64,000 nucleotides of DNA from Ampullaceana balthica (Eukaryota; Mollusca; Gastropoda; Lymnaeidae), in the NCBI GenBank assembly GCA_944989445.1, contig CALYLW010000336.1, forward strand, positions 569,791 to 633,790, in the 5' to 3' direction. The notes below the pieces were generated by a model. The model was not told the DNA's origin. It searched no databases and worked only from the letters and a program-made list of their open reading frames with translations. The translations under genes were made by a program, and so were the position numbers. Positions 10,737-23,100 of this stretch are shown piece by piece. How positions within the stretch are numbered: position 1 is the first letter of the stretch; every line of letters starts with the position of its first letter.

Positions 10737-12137
10737 CAGGGTCATCCAAACATTGTGCATGGCGGGCCATATTCCATAAAGTAAAGATATGCGGGGGTCG
10801 GATAAAGATAATAAACACAAATGACATAAATTGAGACGTTTTTATTGCAAAATTGGCTTACAACTGCATTGTGCCTATGAAGACTTGTGATAAGAACTAA
10901 AATTGCAAAATCTGCTGGCCAAGCAGGATCAGATAGTTCTGGAATTGGTTGTTCCTTATTTTTTATGAAATGTCAAAGTTCTTTTTAAGTTTGTAGAAGC
11001 GCTGAAGTGCTGTCCTCGACTGAGCAATCTTACATCATTGTAATGCAAAAAATATCCGTATTCTCCCTGGATGTCAAGAAGAAATTTACTTGCAGTAAAA
11101 GGGCTTAGAGAAATAGAATTTAAGACTTTTATCACTGGCTCAATGGCATGATCACATCTAAGATGTTTGGCACAAAGAACGTGTGGACCAGCAACATTTG
11201 TCTGTAAAAAAGTCTGCAAGAGGGTGGCAAATATTTTTAACTTCACTGTATCATTCACCAACACGTTCTTTGTGCCAAACAGCTTAGATGTGATCGTGTC
11301 CTTAAGCCAGTGATAAAAGCTATAAACTCTATTAGCTCTAACGACCTGTTTCACCACCAGTTTTAGCAGTTTCTTCTTGACATCCAAGGAGAATACGAAG
11401 ATTTTGTGTATCACAATGGTATACGATAACTCAGTCGGGGGACAACACTTAAGCGCCTCTACACACTTAAATAAGAAATGGGGCTATTCATCGTGGAGAA
11501 TAAGGAACAACCCATTCCAGAACTATCTGATACTGCTTGGCTGGACGATTATGGATTGTTAGTTGATGTGACAAGATATCTAAACTTTATTAACACAAAT
11601 CTTCAAGGGTGAACAGCAATGGTAATCCAGTTATATTTACAAATCAATCCCTTTGGAAACACGCTGTAAATTTTTCAAAGGCAACTGCCTCAACTACAGC
11701 CTAATACCACACATTTCACCCCACTACAAGAAATCATGACACGTTTTCTAAAAAGAAACTGCAAAGGCTGATTTAAGTTGCAGATGTTATATCCATGGCT
11801 GATGAATTTCAAAGACGCTTTCAGGACTTAGCAACTATTGAAGAGGACATCATTTTTGTCTCACCTTTCTCTGTGGACTCCGATGATGCTCCAGGCCATC
11901 TGCAACTGGAACTCATGGAGTTTCAAAGTCATACTAAATGTTGCAGCAGACAACAGCTTTTTCTCATTGCCTTTTTACCGTAAGCTGGATTATGACAGAT
12001 TCCAAGAAATTCGAACATTGCTAAGAAAAGGCTAATCTTGTTTGCAGAAGTATGAATGTTAACAAGAATTGTGTGAGGAGGAGACTAAATGACTCTCCTG
12101 TGTGATATCATACGCATCAAATTAGTGGCATTATATA
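10737..12137. mobile_element. Inverted (fold-back) hAT transposase derivative, 3' end lost
   Basis: Begins CAGGGTCATCC, a hAT-like terminus. A reverse-strand piece of transposase core (10960-11210, reading HLRCDHAIEPVIK and FLHYNDVRLLSRG) faces a forward piece of the same region (11230-11700) and further forward remnants to 12035. The two are head to head around about 80 bp, so gtttggcacaaagaacgtg reappears as its complement. All frames carry stops. The paralogue at 42635-44213 is more complete. Confidence 0.72.
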
Positions 12138-12660
12138 TCTATATAATTCTCTTCGTGGTCAGACCCTGTGAGACAAGCTGCAAGTATGTTCAACAGATAC
12201 TAATTTTAGAAAGCATCGCACCAAAATACTGCACCAATGCATCAAAAGGTGTGCAAATTAAATATGCGCTGTAAAAAAAATATTATATGACGTCATTGTT
12301 TTCGCTGATATTTTAATTTTGTAAAACGGGAACAATGTAAAAAGTTATAAAATACTTTGTATACATTTCAGAAAGTTTAATATTTCGTATTGATCAAACA
12401 AGGACAAGTTAGTTGGGATTTTGAAAAAGATGGGCGCCGTAGGCGCCCTAAAAAGTGCATTTTCAAAATAAATAGATTTCAGCTGAACACTTCCGTCATT
12501 TTTTACGGGTGATACGCCGCGGGTCTCTCCAGAGTTCCTTCTTTTCATTCACTCACAGTCGTTTGCCCAAACCCACCCCATTTTGACAACCGTGTCTGTC
12601 AGGAAGTCTTCATCCGTCACTAAATCAATAGCGGCGTATGCTACGCCGCGGGTCAGCTAG
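12138..12660 (+). mobile_element. Non-autonomous Helitron
   Basis: Starts TCTATATAATTCTC after A and ends GGGTCAGCTAG before T. Just before the end is a perfect hairpin gcggcgta-tgc-tacgccgc. Reverse-strand relatives are at 34454-34979 and 44917-46427. It abuts truncated hAT sequence on its left. Confidence 0.82.
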
Positions 12661-14149
12661 TATCATTAATTTTCTGTCGTACTTCATAATTTTCAAATCG
12701 CCGAAATAGAGAAAACCTTTAAGAGCAGCATTGCATTTTGAGAATGCAAAGTTGCGTTCCTAACGATAGGGTCCTTCAACCGAAACCTTCAAGTTCAATT
12801 ATGGCGTCTACAAATAGTCTGATAATGAAACGTATTCTGGGGATGAAAACATTTCAAGTTTTAAATTTTGATCATTCAATCTTATCAGGCTACTTTTGTT
12901 TTTCAGGCTGTAAAACAAATAATTAAATCATTTTTATTATGATTTTTTAATGAAGTGAGCGAAGCGCATAAATTATAAATGTATTCCAGTTTTTGATTGA
13001 GGTAATAGCATTACTTTAGTGTTTATTTTTATTTTTTTGCTTTTTATTACTTAAGTGTTTAATTATTTTTTAAAAATATAAAACAAAGTATAAAAATTGA
13101 CTTTTCCTTATCACTGTGTATAATGGCTTTTTATACATACTAATCGTTTTATGTTTAAAATCTCTTAGCATAGATTCAGGTGAAATCTAATTTATGCAAT
13201 AAATATCATTCTAAAATTTTGAGCAATCAAATCACTTCAAATATTGAAATTATTCACGCTTTTTTCTGTCACCTTGTCTTGATTTTAAATATATCTTTCT
13301 TACTTTTAATATATCTTGAATTGCATTCATAGTTGTATAACTTTGATATGTGTAAAAGTTTAAATCCAAAGATGAAATTAGTATTTTCATTGTAACAACT
13401 GTTTTATTCAACTAGCCCTAAAAATAATAAATTGATAATTTAATAAGACAAGACTTATTAACATACCTGCTACTTTCAGCCGTGACGAAATTTGATCATG
13501 ATGATCATGCAGGAAATACCATCATCTGCTAATAAATGTCTAGTCCAGCTGTAGCTTAAAAAACAAAACGAACTAAAATTAATGTTACTTCACGTCTTCG
13601 TGTCCGTTCCACGAGCAGATGTTTAGAGTTGTGATAGTTTAGTTTTTATCAATGTAGATGTTTAGATTGTTAAAATTTACTTCTTATCAAGGCAGTTGCT
13701 TAGGGTTCTCATAGTTTACATAGTTTACTCTATTTATTTTTTGTCATGAAATATGTGATGAATGAATGAATGATATTCCCCTCGGGCCTAGGAGGCTTTT
13801 AGGGTGGATATTTTTGTTGTCCACTTCTGTTGGTTTCTCGCATTTCCATAAAGATCTTGGAGTGTTCAAAACCTAGAATTTGATTTCTTTGCGGATTAAT
13901 CGGGTAGAAATTCTTTCGATCTACCTGGTTTCTACCTTCCTTCTAGTTGCCGTGGGAGGGTTTGTTGGGGTGGTCTCGAGCTGTCCATGCGAAGTATATG
14001 ACCGACGTATGACCATCCTCGTTTTTAAATGGTAGATGCTACATATGTCTTTCAAGCAAGTTCTTTTACTTCTGCAGATGTCCTGAAATCGGACTATCGA
14101 CTATGTAAGCCTTCAAATGCATTGATTTTTTAAAAGCGCTGCGTTGTTG
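12661..14149. other. AT-rich intergenic, no gene recognised
   Basis: Collinear with 44610-47584. It contains one copy of a 345-bp unit (12690-12960) that is tandemly duplicated in B-C, and the empty site for the 44917-46427 Helitron at 12983/12984. Confidence 0.45.
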
Positions 14150-14589
14150 ATCTAGTACAGGGGTGTCCAAATTCCTGCCTGCGAACCAAAACTGGCCCGC
14201 GATGCAAATTTAACTGGCCCGCGTCCTCATCTGAAATAATTAATTGACTGACGTATTATTTCTGCAACGACATTATATTTATAAGAAAAGTCGAAATTTT
14301 GTACTGTTTTGAGATGGATTTTTAAAAGCCCGCTGAAGTAATGTGCTGTTAAGTGTATGAAATTCGTTGACGGCCTACGGTAAAAATAGATGACGTCATT
14401 TTTTTTTGCCGATTCGGAAGCAAATATGGCGTCGGTGATCTTTAAAATTTTAAATAGTTTTTTTTGTATCACATTTTGGCAATTTCCCTGTTGACAAGAA
14501 ACACAGCAAATCATTTACTGATGGCGATTTTGTGAAAGAATGCTTGATGAAAATTGTTGTAAATATCTGTCCCGAGAAAGAGCAGGTGT

Positions 14590-14919
14590 TTGACAATGTT
14601 TGCCTGTCACGCAACACTGTGGCTGGCAGAGATGAAGAAATATCATCTGACATTCAGAGACAGAGGCAAAAGCAGCAAAAATTGTCTTTTTTCGATAGCC
14701 TGTGGTGAAAGCACTCATGCATCTGACACTGCCCAACTTCTTATTTTTAGAGGAGTTGTTGATGACATGTGTGTGAGTGAAGAGTTACTTGACGTTCAGA
14801 GTCTTAAAGACTTAACAAGTGAAAAATATTTATTTCCTGCCGTTTGTTCTGATGTCTTAACATTAAACTTCCATGAACAAAAAAATCTGGAATTATTACT
14901 GATGGTGCTCCTGATATGA
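14590..14919 (+). pseudogene. hAT transposase N-terminal/catalytic remnant
   Basis: The frame reads ...SIACGESTHASDTAQLLIF and VSEELLDVQSLKD, the DDE-like core region of GTF2IRD2-type hAT transposases (family consensus CDESTD...). The first catalytic Asp position reads CGEST here, and the frame is broken on both sides. Inactive. Confidence 0.75.
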
Positions 14920-15663
14920 TTGGTGAGAAAAGTGGACTAGCAACACTTGTCTATAACTAAGTCAGCGAAGAGGGTGGCAAAGCTTTTAAACTTCACTGTA
15001 TCATTCACCAACAAGTTCTTTGTGCCAAACATCTTAGATGTTATCATATCATTCAGCCAGTGATAAAATCTATAAACTCTATTCGCTCAAAGCCCTGTTT
15101 CAACGCCAGTTTTAGCAGTTTGTTCTTGACATCCAGTGAGAATACGGTTACGTTGTGTATCACAATGATGTAAGATGGCTCAGTTAGGGGGGGGGGCAGA
15201 ACTTCAGCGCTTCTACGCACTTAAAAAAGAAATTGGGCAATTCATTGTAGATAAGGAAAAACCAATTCCAGAACTATCTAATACTGATTGGCTGGCAGAT
15301 ATGGCATTTTTATTAGATTTGACAAGACATCTAAAACAAATCTTCAAGGGCACAATGCAGTGGTAAGCCACTTTTATTTTACAATCAAGGACTTTTGGGA
15401 ACAAGCTGCAAACTTTTCAACAGCAATTGTCTCTAATGCAGCCTTATACCACACATTTCCCCTCACTGAATGAAATCATGACAAGTTTTGCAGAAAGAAG
15501 CTTCAATGAGCAAATCAAGTGTTATCTTGCAGATATCACATCCCTGGCTGATGAGTTTCAAAGATGCTTTCAAGACTTTACAACTATTGAAAAGTAAATC
15601 TTTTTTTTTCTAAATCTTGACCCTGATAATGCTCCAGGCAATCTGCAGCTGGAGCTCATTGAG

Positions 15664-16017
15664 TTGCAAAGTGATGCTGAATGTCACAGCAGACGACAAC
15701 AACTTTCTCTCATTGACTTTTACCATCAGCTGAATAAAGAGAGACTCCTAGATATTCGAACATTTGTTAAGAATATGCTCAGCTTGTTTGGCTCGACATA
15801 CTTGTTTGAACAGACATTTTCATGTATGAATTTTAGCAAGAACCGTATGAGGATGAAAATAAGTGACTCTCACCTGCATGATATCATACGTATCAAAACT
15901 AGTGGAATTGACCCTGACCTCACCTATTTACTGCATTCAAGATCTCAGTTTCACCCTTCACATTATAATTTTGCAATAAAAACTTATCAACATATGTCAT
16001 TTTTGTTTATTATTTAA
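15664..16017 (+). pseudogene. hAT C-terminal dimerisation domain remnant
   Basis: Reads LFGSTYLFEQTFSCMNFSKN and SDSHLHDIIRIKTSGIDPDL, the hATC dimerisation block of the same transposase. The paralogue 49105-49407 is almost identical. Middle parts (15175-15480) are interrupted by frameshifts and stops. Confidence 0.82.
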
Positions 16018-16092
16018 ATCTGACCCCCGAATATCTTTACTTCAAGAATTATGGCCCGCCATGCAAAAGATTGGGACTACCCTGATCTAGTA

Positions 16093-16995
16093 ACTTTGTC
16101 GGATTCCTGCTTTAACATTCATAAATTAACATTCGATCATGCAGGCGTTATAGATCTTTAGTTTGATGTTCCTGATGAGCCTTGTCGAGGTCCAGATGTG
16201 TAAAAGTTTGTTAATGGCCTTGGAAGCCATGACTAAACGTGTTTTTATTTATATTGATAAGGCTCATGAGGTTGATGTTTTATTTACTGGATATGTTACG
16301 CGGGAACAATTTCCAGACATTTTTTATTTTAAAGATCTGTGATATTTTCCTTTTTATTATGACAGATGATTATAGTTATAACAATTTAATTCTTATCTTT
16401 GCTGATATATGTATACATGTCATAGTTAACTTTGTATTAAAGCAGGCGTTTAGAGTTGTCAAAGTTTAATTTTATTTAGTGCAGATGTTTAGACATATTA
16501 TTGTTAACTCTTTGTCGTGGCATTTTTTAAAGATATTTCATGAGCTATGCAGTATGAATGAAGTATAAAATAAAAATTAAAGAACAATTTAGTTTAACCT
16601 ATTTTTGTATGTGGCAATGTTACTTGCTGAAAATGACATTAAATTTTTAATGACTCCGATATTTTTGGTTAAACTTATTTAGTCGTGAAAGAGCACTAAT
16701 TCACGTTGTCTTGTTTGGATTACTAATTTGCATTAGTTTTCAGACATTCACTTGCTATTTTTTTTACTCTGGCGTGTTGAATTTATTTTAGAACAAATTA
16801 AGACTTCATTTGAATAAGGGCATCACGAACAATTATAGGCCATTGTACTTAGTTTCTTGTTATCTGCTTTTAGATGATGTTAATTGCTCAGCTACTTTCT
16901 AAGCAGCCATACGCGAAAAGACCTTTGAATCGTTGTTTAAGAGAGAAGATATCAATCTATAATTGCCGAGGCTCACGCCTAATAATTGACTAACT
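16093..16995 (+). promoter_or_regulatory. Upstream region of copy B (putative promoter/5' UTR)
   Basis: About 900 bp between the hAT element and the start codon, conserved almost base for base with 49536-50450 ahead of copy C. No definite TATA box or transcription start can be assigned. The start codon context is aactATGG. Confidence 0.4.
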
Positions 16996-17184
16996 ATGGA
17001 ATCTCGTGTTACTTTACAGATACCTGACTACGTTGTGACTGTTGTCATGTTACTCATCCCTGTCGGCATCGGCATACTCTTTGCCGTGAAAGATGCCAAG
17101 AAGTCAACGAGAGATGAGTACCTGCTAGGTGGGAGGGCCATGTACATGCTCCCTGTAGCTTTATCATTGTTTGCGACATTTGCT
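16996..17184 (+). CDS. Copy B exon 1 (start)
   Basis: ATG at 16996 in aactATGG; 63 codons to the donor gct|gtgagt. It encodes IPDYVVTVVMLLIPVGIGIL (first helix) and the LLGGRAM loop. The length before the first helix matches family proteins, supporting this start. Open frame past the donor is intron. Confidence 0.88.
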
Positions 17185-20100
17185 GTGAGTATATTTCATT
17201 ACCCTGTTTTTACTACCTTGCTTTCTTTCCTGTTTGTCTGTTGCAAAATTTTACCTTGTTTTCGTTCCTGTTTGTCTGTTGAAAATTTTCAAATTTTCCA
17301 ACGTAAAACTAAACCACTTCTGATGGTTCTAGAGATCTCACAGATTTTACCACAGTTAGATCTTGGATGACAATGCATTGTATCAAAATTTTAGATCGAT
17401 CAAATGTACTGCAATTAAATTAATGCATTTTTAGTTTATCTCCATATAGCATCTGTATCCGCCTGCTATTGTTGACATCCACCTGCCACCGGAGTTCAAC
17501 CGAGCCGTCGATGACCACTTCCTCGTGTTTAACATCAAAGGGTGTTCAGTCACGTTCAGTCTGTAAATGTTTGTCGCGTGATGCTTATTATATTGAACAT
17601 AATCAATACTTCAATAATCAATAATGCGTATTATTTTAAATATAAACAATACTTCAATAATCGATAATCCTCTCGGAACTCATTTAAAATTTGAAAAACT
17701 ATTACAACATAATTTTGAAAAACATTTTCAAAAACAAAATTATAAATAAATAAAGTTTTTGATGCTTTTACACTTAGACTTAAAAGAGTAACATAAAAGA
17801 GGTAAAAAGAAAAAAATACTTTTAAAAACCACGTTTTTATAAGTTAATATAAGTGGACTAAAAAGAAGAAAATAATTTAAAACTTATAAGTTCAATTACT
17901 TTCATTTAATATGACTAAAAACGTGGGGCATGCCCTTGACTTTTTACATATGCAGTTCACTCATTCTCTCACTTATAGATCTCTCTTTTGCCTTCTAAAT
18001 TATAAATCTTTAATTTTTATATCAAACACCTCTTAAGCGCCCACACAACGTTTTAGTCATATTAAATCAAAGTACTTGACTTATATATCATTTTAAATTA
18101 TTTTCTTCTCTTTAGTCCACTTATAAAAACGTGTTTTTTAAACCTTTTTTTTTACCTCAATTTATTTGAGTTAACTCTCAGCGTCTACCCTCCCCTACTT
18201 CCAATAATAAAAGCTGGATAACCCCCCCCCCTTTTTTTTAAAAATCTTTTTATCTCTTCCTTGGACTTCTAAACTCTGAGTGACATTTAGAGAATTCAAT
18301 ATGAAATGTAATCATTACAAAAATACATTAAAAATAAGAAGAAAACTATTTACTATTATATATATATTATCTGATTTTGCAAAAAATAAATATTCTGGAG
18401 TAAGATTAAATCTTCTTCACATTTTACACAAGTCAAACTAACAAATACGGAAATAGCGTTAAACTTTATAGGACCTCAATTATATTCTTACTACTTACCA
18501 CATATTGTGGACCTAAGTCCCATACCATACGAATCTATTTTGGTCACGTCATTATTATTTTTACTTGGACGAATTCGATTTCGTAGAAGACTTGTTGTGA
18601 TCTCCATTTAACTGACATCTTATATTATCTCAACTTATCTGTTACTGACGAAATTTATTTACAGAAGATTTCTGCGTCCTACGCTAGTTTATGTTTTATA
18701 GCCAGTCTTGCATTTTTATTCGATTATTAAATGTTGATTGACCTAGAGTGTTGGTTTTCCTGGTTTCCTCAGGCCACCGATTCCATATCTCAGATTAAAA
18801 GCGCTGGCTTCCTCCCTGTCCAACACTCTTATCTATTTATTTATGGTCCTTTTTTATTCAGATTTTCATTTTAGTTACTGATGACTTTTTCATACTCAGT
18901 TTCCATTTGAACGTCGAAATGTATTATCAACCATAAATTTTGTATCTCATATCGGGAAGCTTCAAACGTTCATGTAGTAAGTATTTTCTGATATCTATAA
19001 TTTTATTTTACATGTTTTGTGCAAACCTTTTAATTTTGTATATTTTTTCTAAGTTTATTTTCATGGTATCTGCAGTCCGCCATCTCTCTGATGGGCATGC
19101 CAACAGATGTCTATCACTACGGGGCGATGCAGCCCACATTCCAGCTTGCTAACAGTGCTGCTCACCTGATAGGGATCTTCACAATGATACCCCTGATCTA
19201 CCCCCTTCATCTGACTAGTATCTACCAGTACTTGGAGTTGAGGTTTGAATCCTCTCTTGTTCGTTTGACCACGGTTGTCATTGGAATGGTCCAGACTGTG
19301 TTGTACATGGCCATCGCTCTTTTGACGCCAGCACTGGGCTTACAAGTAAGTCTAACATTATATATCAACACTTCATAAATTTAAATTGCTTTTGGTCCAG
19401 TTTGTCTAGATTTATCATCATCGCCCTTCGTCCCATCTGGGGCATAGGCCATGAACAAAGGCTCTCGAGGCATCCCGGTCCTGTGCCAATCTTTCTATCT
19501 GCCCCCAGCTGTGCCCGCTCATTTTAGTGTCTGCCTCCAGTTCCCTTCTCCAGGTCATTTTGGGACGACCTCTTTTTCTCTTGCCTTGGGGTTCAATGTG
19601 AGGGCTTGTCTCACAATGCTTGATGTAGGCTTTCTGAGAGTGTGGCCAATCCATCTCCATCTGCGCTGGCGTATTAGCTCTTCCACTGGCTCTTGTTGTG
19701 TGCATTGCCAGAGCTCTTTGTTGGTGATGACATTGGGCCAGCGGATTCAAAGAATTGTTTGGTGACATGTGTTTATAAAAGCTTGAAACTGTTTTTGAAA
19801 TGGCTGCTGTTATTCGCCATGTTTCTGTTCCATCCAGCAAGACAGGCTTTATTGTGGTGTTGAATATCCTGACCTTGGTATGGAGAGTCAATTTGTTGCA
19901 GTTCCAAACATTTTTTAGCCGTTTAAATGCTGTTCTTGCTTTGCCAATTCTCATTCTTACATCGGCTTCTGTCCCTCCTTGTGTGTCAATCATGCTTCCA
20001 ATGTATGTGAAGCTATCCGACTCCTCGATATTTTTTCCTTTCAGTGTTATTGGAGTATTGCTTGATGTATTTATTTTAAGGACTTTGCTTTTTCCCTTAT

Positions 20101-23100
20101 GGATGTTAAGGCCAAAGCATGCAGAGAACTGTGCTACATAGTTGGTTTTCTCCTGCATCTGTTGCTGTGGGTGCGATGTTAATGCCAGATCATCCGCAAA
20201 GTCCAGGTCATCAAGTTGTTTCCATAGTGTCAACTGGATACCATTTCTCTTCTGCTCTGTAGAAATTTGCATTATACAGTCGATGGTTAGCAGAAATAAG
20301 AATGGTGAAAGCAGACACCCCTGTCTGGCTCCGGTCTGTGCCCCATATGCCGCTGTTGTTTGTTGGCCATGAACAATTCTACATGTAAGTCCTTCGTATG
20401 AAGCCTTAATTATGTCTGTCAGTTTTTGTGGTATCCCGTAGTGTCTTAGTAACTTCCACAGGGTTGGCCTGTCAACACTATCGAAAGCCTTCTCATAGTC
20501 AATAAAGTTGATGTATAGTTGTGGGTTCCACTCCAGGGATTGTTCCAATATAATTCTCAGGGTTGCAATCTGGTCAGTGCATGATCTATCTTTTCTAAAA
20601 CCTGCTTGTTGGTCTCTAAGATGGGTGTCTATTGCGTCCCTCAGTCTGTTTGCAGCACTCCTTTCTTTTGGAGCTTAATGAGATGGCCTTCTTTCCACTC
20701 CATCGGAATCTTTTCTTCCTCCCATATTTTCTTGAAAAGAGTGTGTAGCATTGCAGAGCTAGTCGTAAAATCTGATGTCAATGCTTCTGCAGGTATTCTG
20801 TTTAGATTAGTCTAGAACAATTAAGGTTTAACTGTTTTAGAAACAGTTCCAGTTTCATTGGTGACATCTTTTTTTAAAGATTTAATTACATAGCAGGACT
20901 AGGCAGTACATACTTGAACACTTAGCTCTTCTATAAGATAAACATACGGTTTTAATAACTATAAATTAATAAATAGACGAGTTGGTAAAGTGGAAAATTT
21001 GTAGTTATTACATGTGAGTACCTTCTAAAATATTCTCTTTTTTTAAATCAACTGCATGTAACCTCTTTGTTTTGTTTTACTTATTAATATATCTTGTAGG
21101 CGTTCTCTCAATAGATAACCTTGCATACAATAATCCTCTGAAGAACTGGATTCAATAAAACAACTTTAATATCTACACTATACACAGTACATATATTTTG
21201 AGGTTATACAACGTGGAATACTCAGGCACACATCCCCATGACACCGGAATTCTCCAACACTGATAATAATCTCGAATCTTCTACCCCATCTCTTCCCGTG
21301 CTTTCATTGCACTCACGTGATCTCTCCGTCATCTAACACACGATTTACACGTGACATTCAGCAACATCCTTCAAAAGCAAATGTTTATGAAATACAACAT
21401 TTTTGGTCTTAATAAAATCAAATTAATCTACATGTATATTCAAATTTCAAATATTTATCATCAATGGACATTCATTGCCTTACACACAATATCTATACAT
21501 AAAGATCAAGAGAAAAAATCTGTAGGACTTCAATAGTCTACCTGTACTGAGAAAATGAAACTGAAATTTTAAACACATCTGTAATTTTGTGTAAGTAAAA
21601 ATACATTCAACAATCAATAGTCATAAAATTAAAATTAAATATATTGTCCATTGGAATTCACACACTGCTTCTTGTTTATTGTTCAGCGAATAAAAATACT
21701 AATATTAATACAGTCTCTGGTTTTATCATTTAGGAATTCACAGACTAATATTAAGACAGTCTCTGGTTTTATCATTTAGGAATTCACAGACTAATATTAA
21801 TACAGTCTCTGGTTTTATCACTTAGGAATTGACAGAATGTCTTTGTTTATTGTCATTCTACTTAATATGTCTGCAACCACATTGTCCTTTCGCTCAACAG
21901 CTTAAATGTCAAATTTGTAGTCGGCTAATAGCATAGCCCATCTGTTTACTTTTGCGTTGCTGATTTTCTTCTTGTTGAATGCCACAAGTGGTTTGTGGTC
22001 TGTTAGAAGAGTGAATGTTCTACCTAGAAGGTATTTTTGAAGTTTTTGTAGAGCCCACACTATGGCTTAAACATTCTCTCTCTATGGTGCTGTAGTTACA
22101 CTCTGTTTTGGTTAAATTTCTGCTCAGACACTGTATAGGATGAAGGATGCCATCATGTTCTTGCATGAGGCACGCTCCTAATGCAATGGACGATGCATCA
22201 GTAGAAACAATGAAAGGTTTGTCCCATTGAGGTGTCACTAGATGGGTTTCTTCCTAAATGCTTCCTGAATGTTCTCTAATGCGTTGACGCAATCTCCTGA
22301 AAACTGAAATTTTCGAATATCTGTGTTTTTTGTAACTTCTGTTAGTCGGGTTAACAATTTCTGCATAATTTGCAATAAAAGGTCTGTAAAAGTTACATAG
22401 TCGCAGCAGGGCTTGCACTTGTTTCTTAGATTTTGGGACTGACAGGTTAAAGATCTTGTTTTCATTCTCTGCAGTAGGAGTGACTGCACCACCTCCTGTT
22501 CTGTATCCCAAAAAATCAATATATTTCTTTCCAATGTTGATCTTTTCTGGTGAGATTGTCACATTATATTTCTTGAGTCTATCCAGTACAGCTTCAAGTG
22601 TATGGATATGTGTTTCCCAATCTTTAGTGTGGATACATATGTCGTCTACATAATGTACCACATTTGGAATGCCTTGTAACATCACTTTCATAAATCTGCT
22701 AAAAGTGGCTGTACTGTTTACTAATCCAAATGGCATCACTAACCATTCATATACTTCATCCATGGCTATGAATGCAGTATATTTGACAGAATCAGGATTC
22801 ATATTTATCTGCCAAAAACCTCTGTTTAAGTCAAATGTAGTGAAATATTCTGGAATTACCAATTCTGTCTATAATGTCTCTTTGGTCTCCAATAGGTTCA
22901 TGGTCCAATTTTGTAATATTATTCAATTGTCTGTAATCACAGCATAGTCGAATCTTTCCATTCTTCTTTTTTACTATGACAGTTGGTGAGGTATAGTTAG
23001 CTTCAACTGCTTTTCGTATTTAGTTTTCTTTGAGTAGGTAATCAATTTCTTGTTTTACTGTCTCTCTATATGCCATTGGAATAGGGTATACTTTGGTCTT

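Larger units (their letters stand above)
14158..16084 (+). mobile_element. Full-length decayed hAT transposon (GTF2IRD2/ZBED-like)
   Basis: Terminal inverted repeats CAGGGGTGTCC and GGACTACCCTG, flanked by an exact 8-bp target duplication ATCTAGTA (14150-14157 and 16085-16092). Inside are fragments of a hAT transposase of the GTF2IRD2-like group. The orthologous insertion at 47593-49527 has the same 8-bp duplication, so it predates the segmental duplication. Confidence 0.92.
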
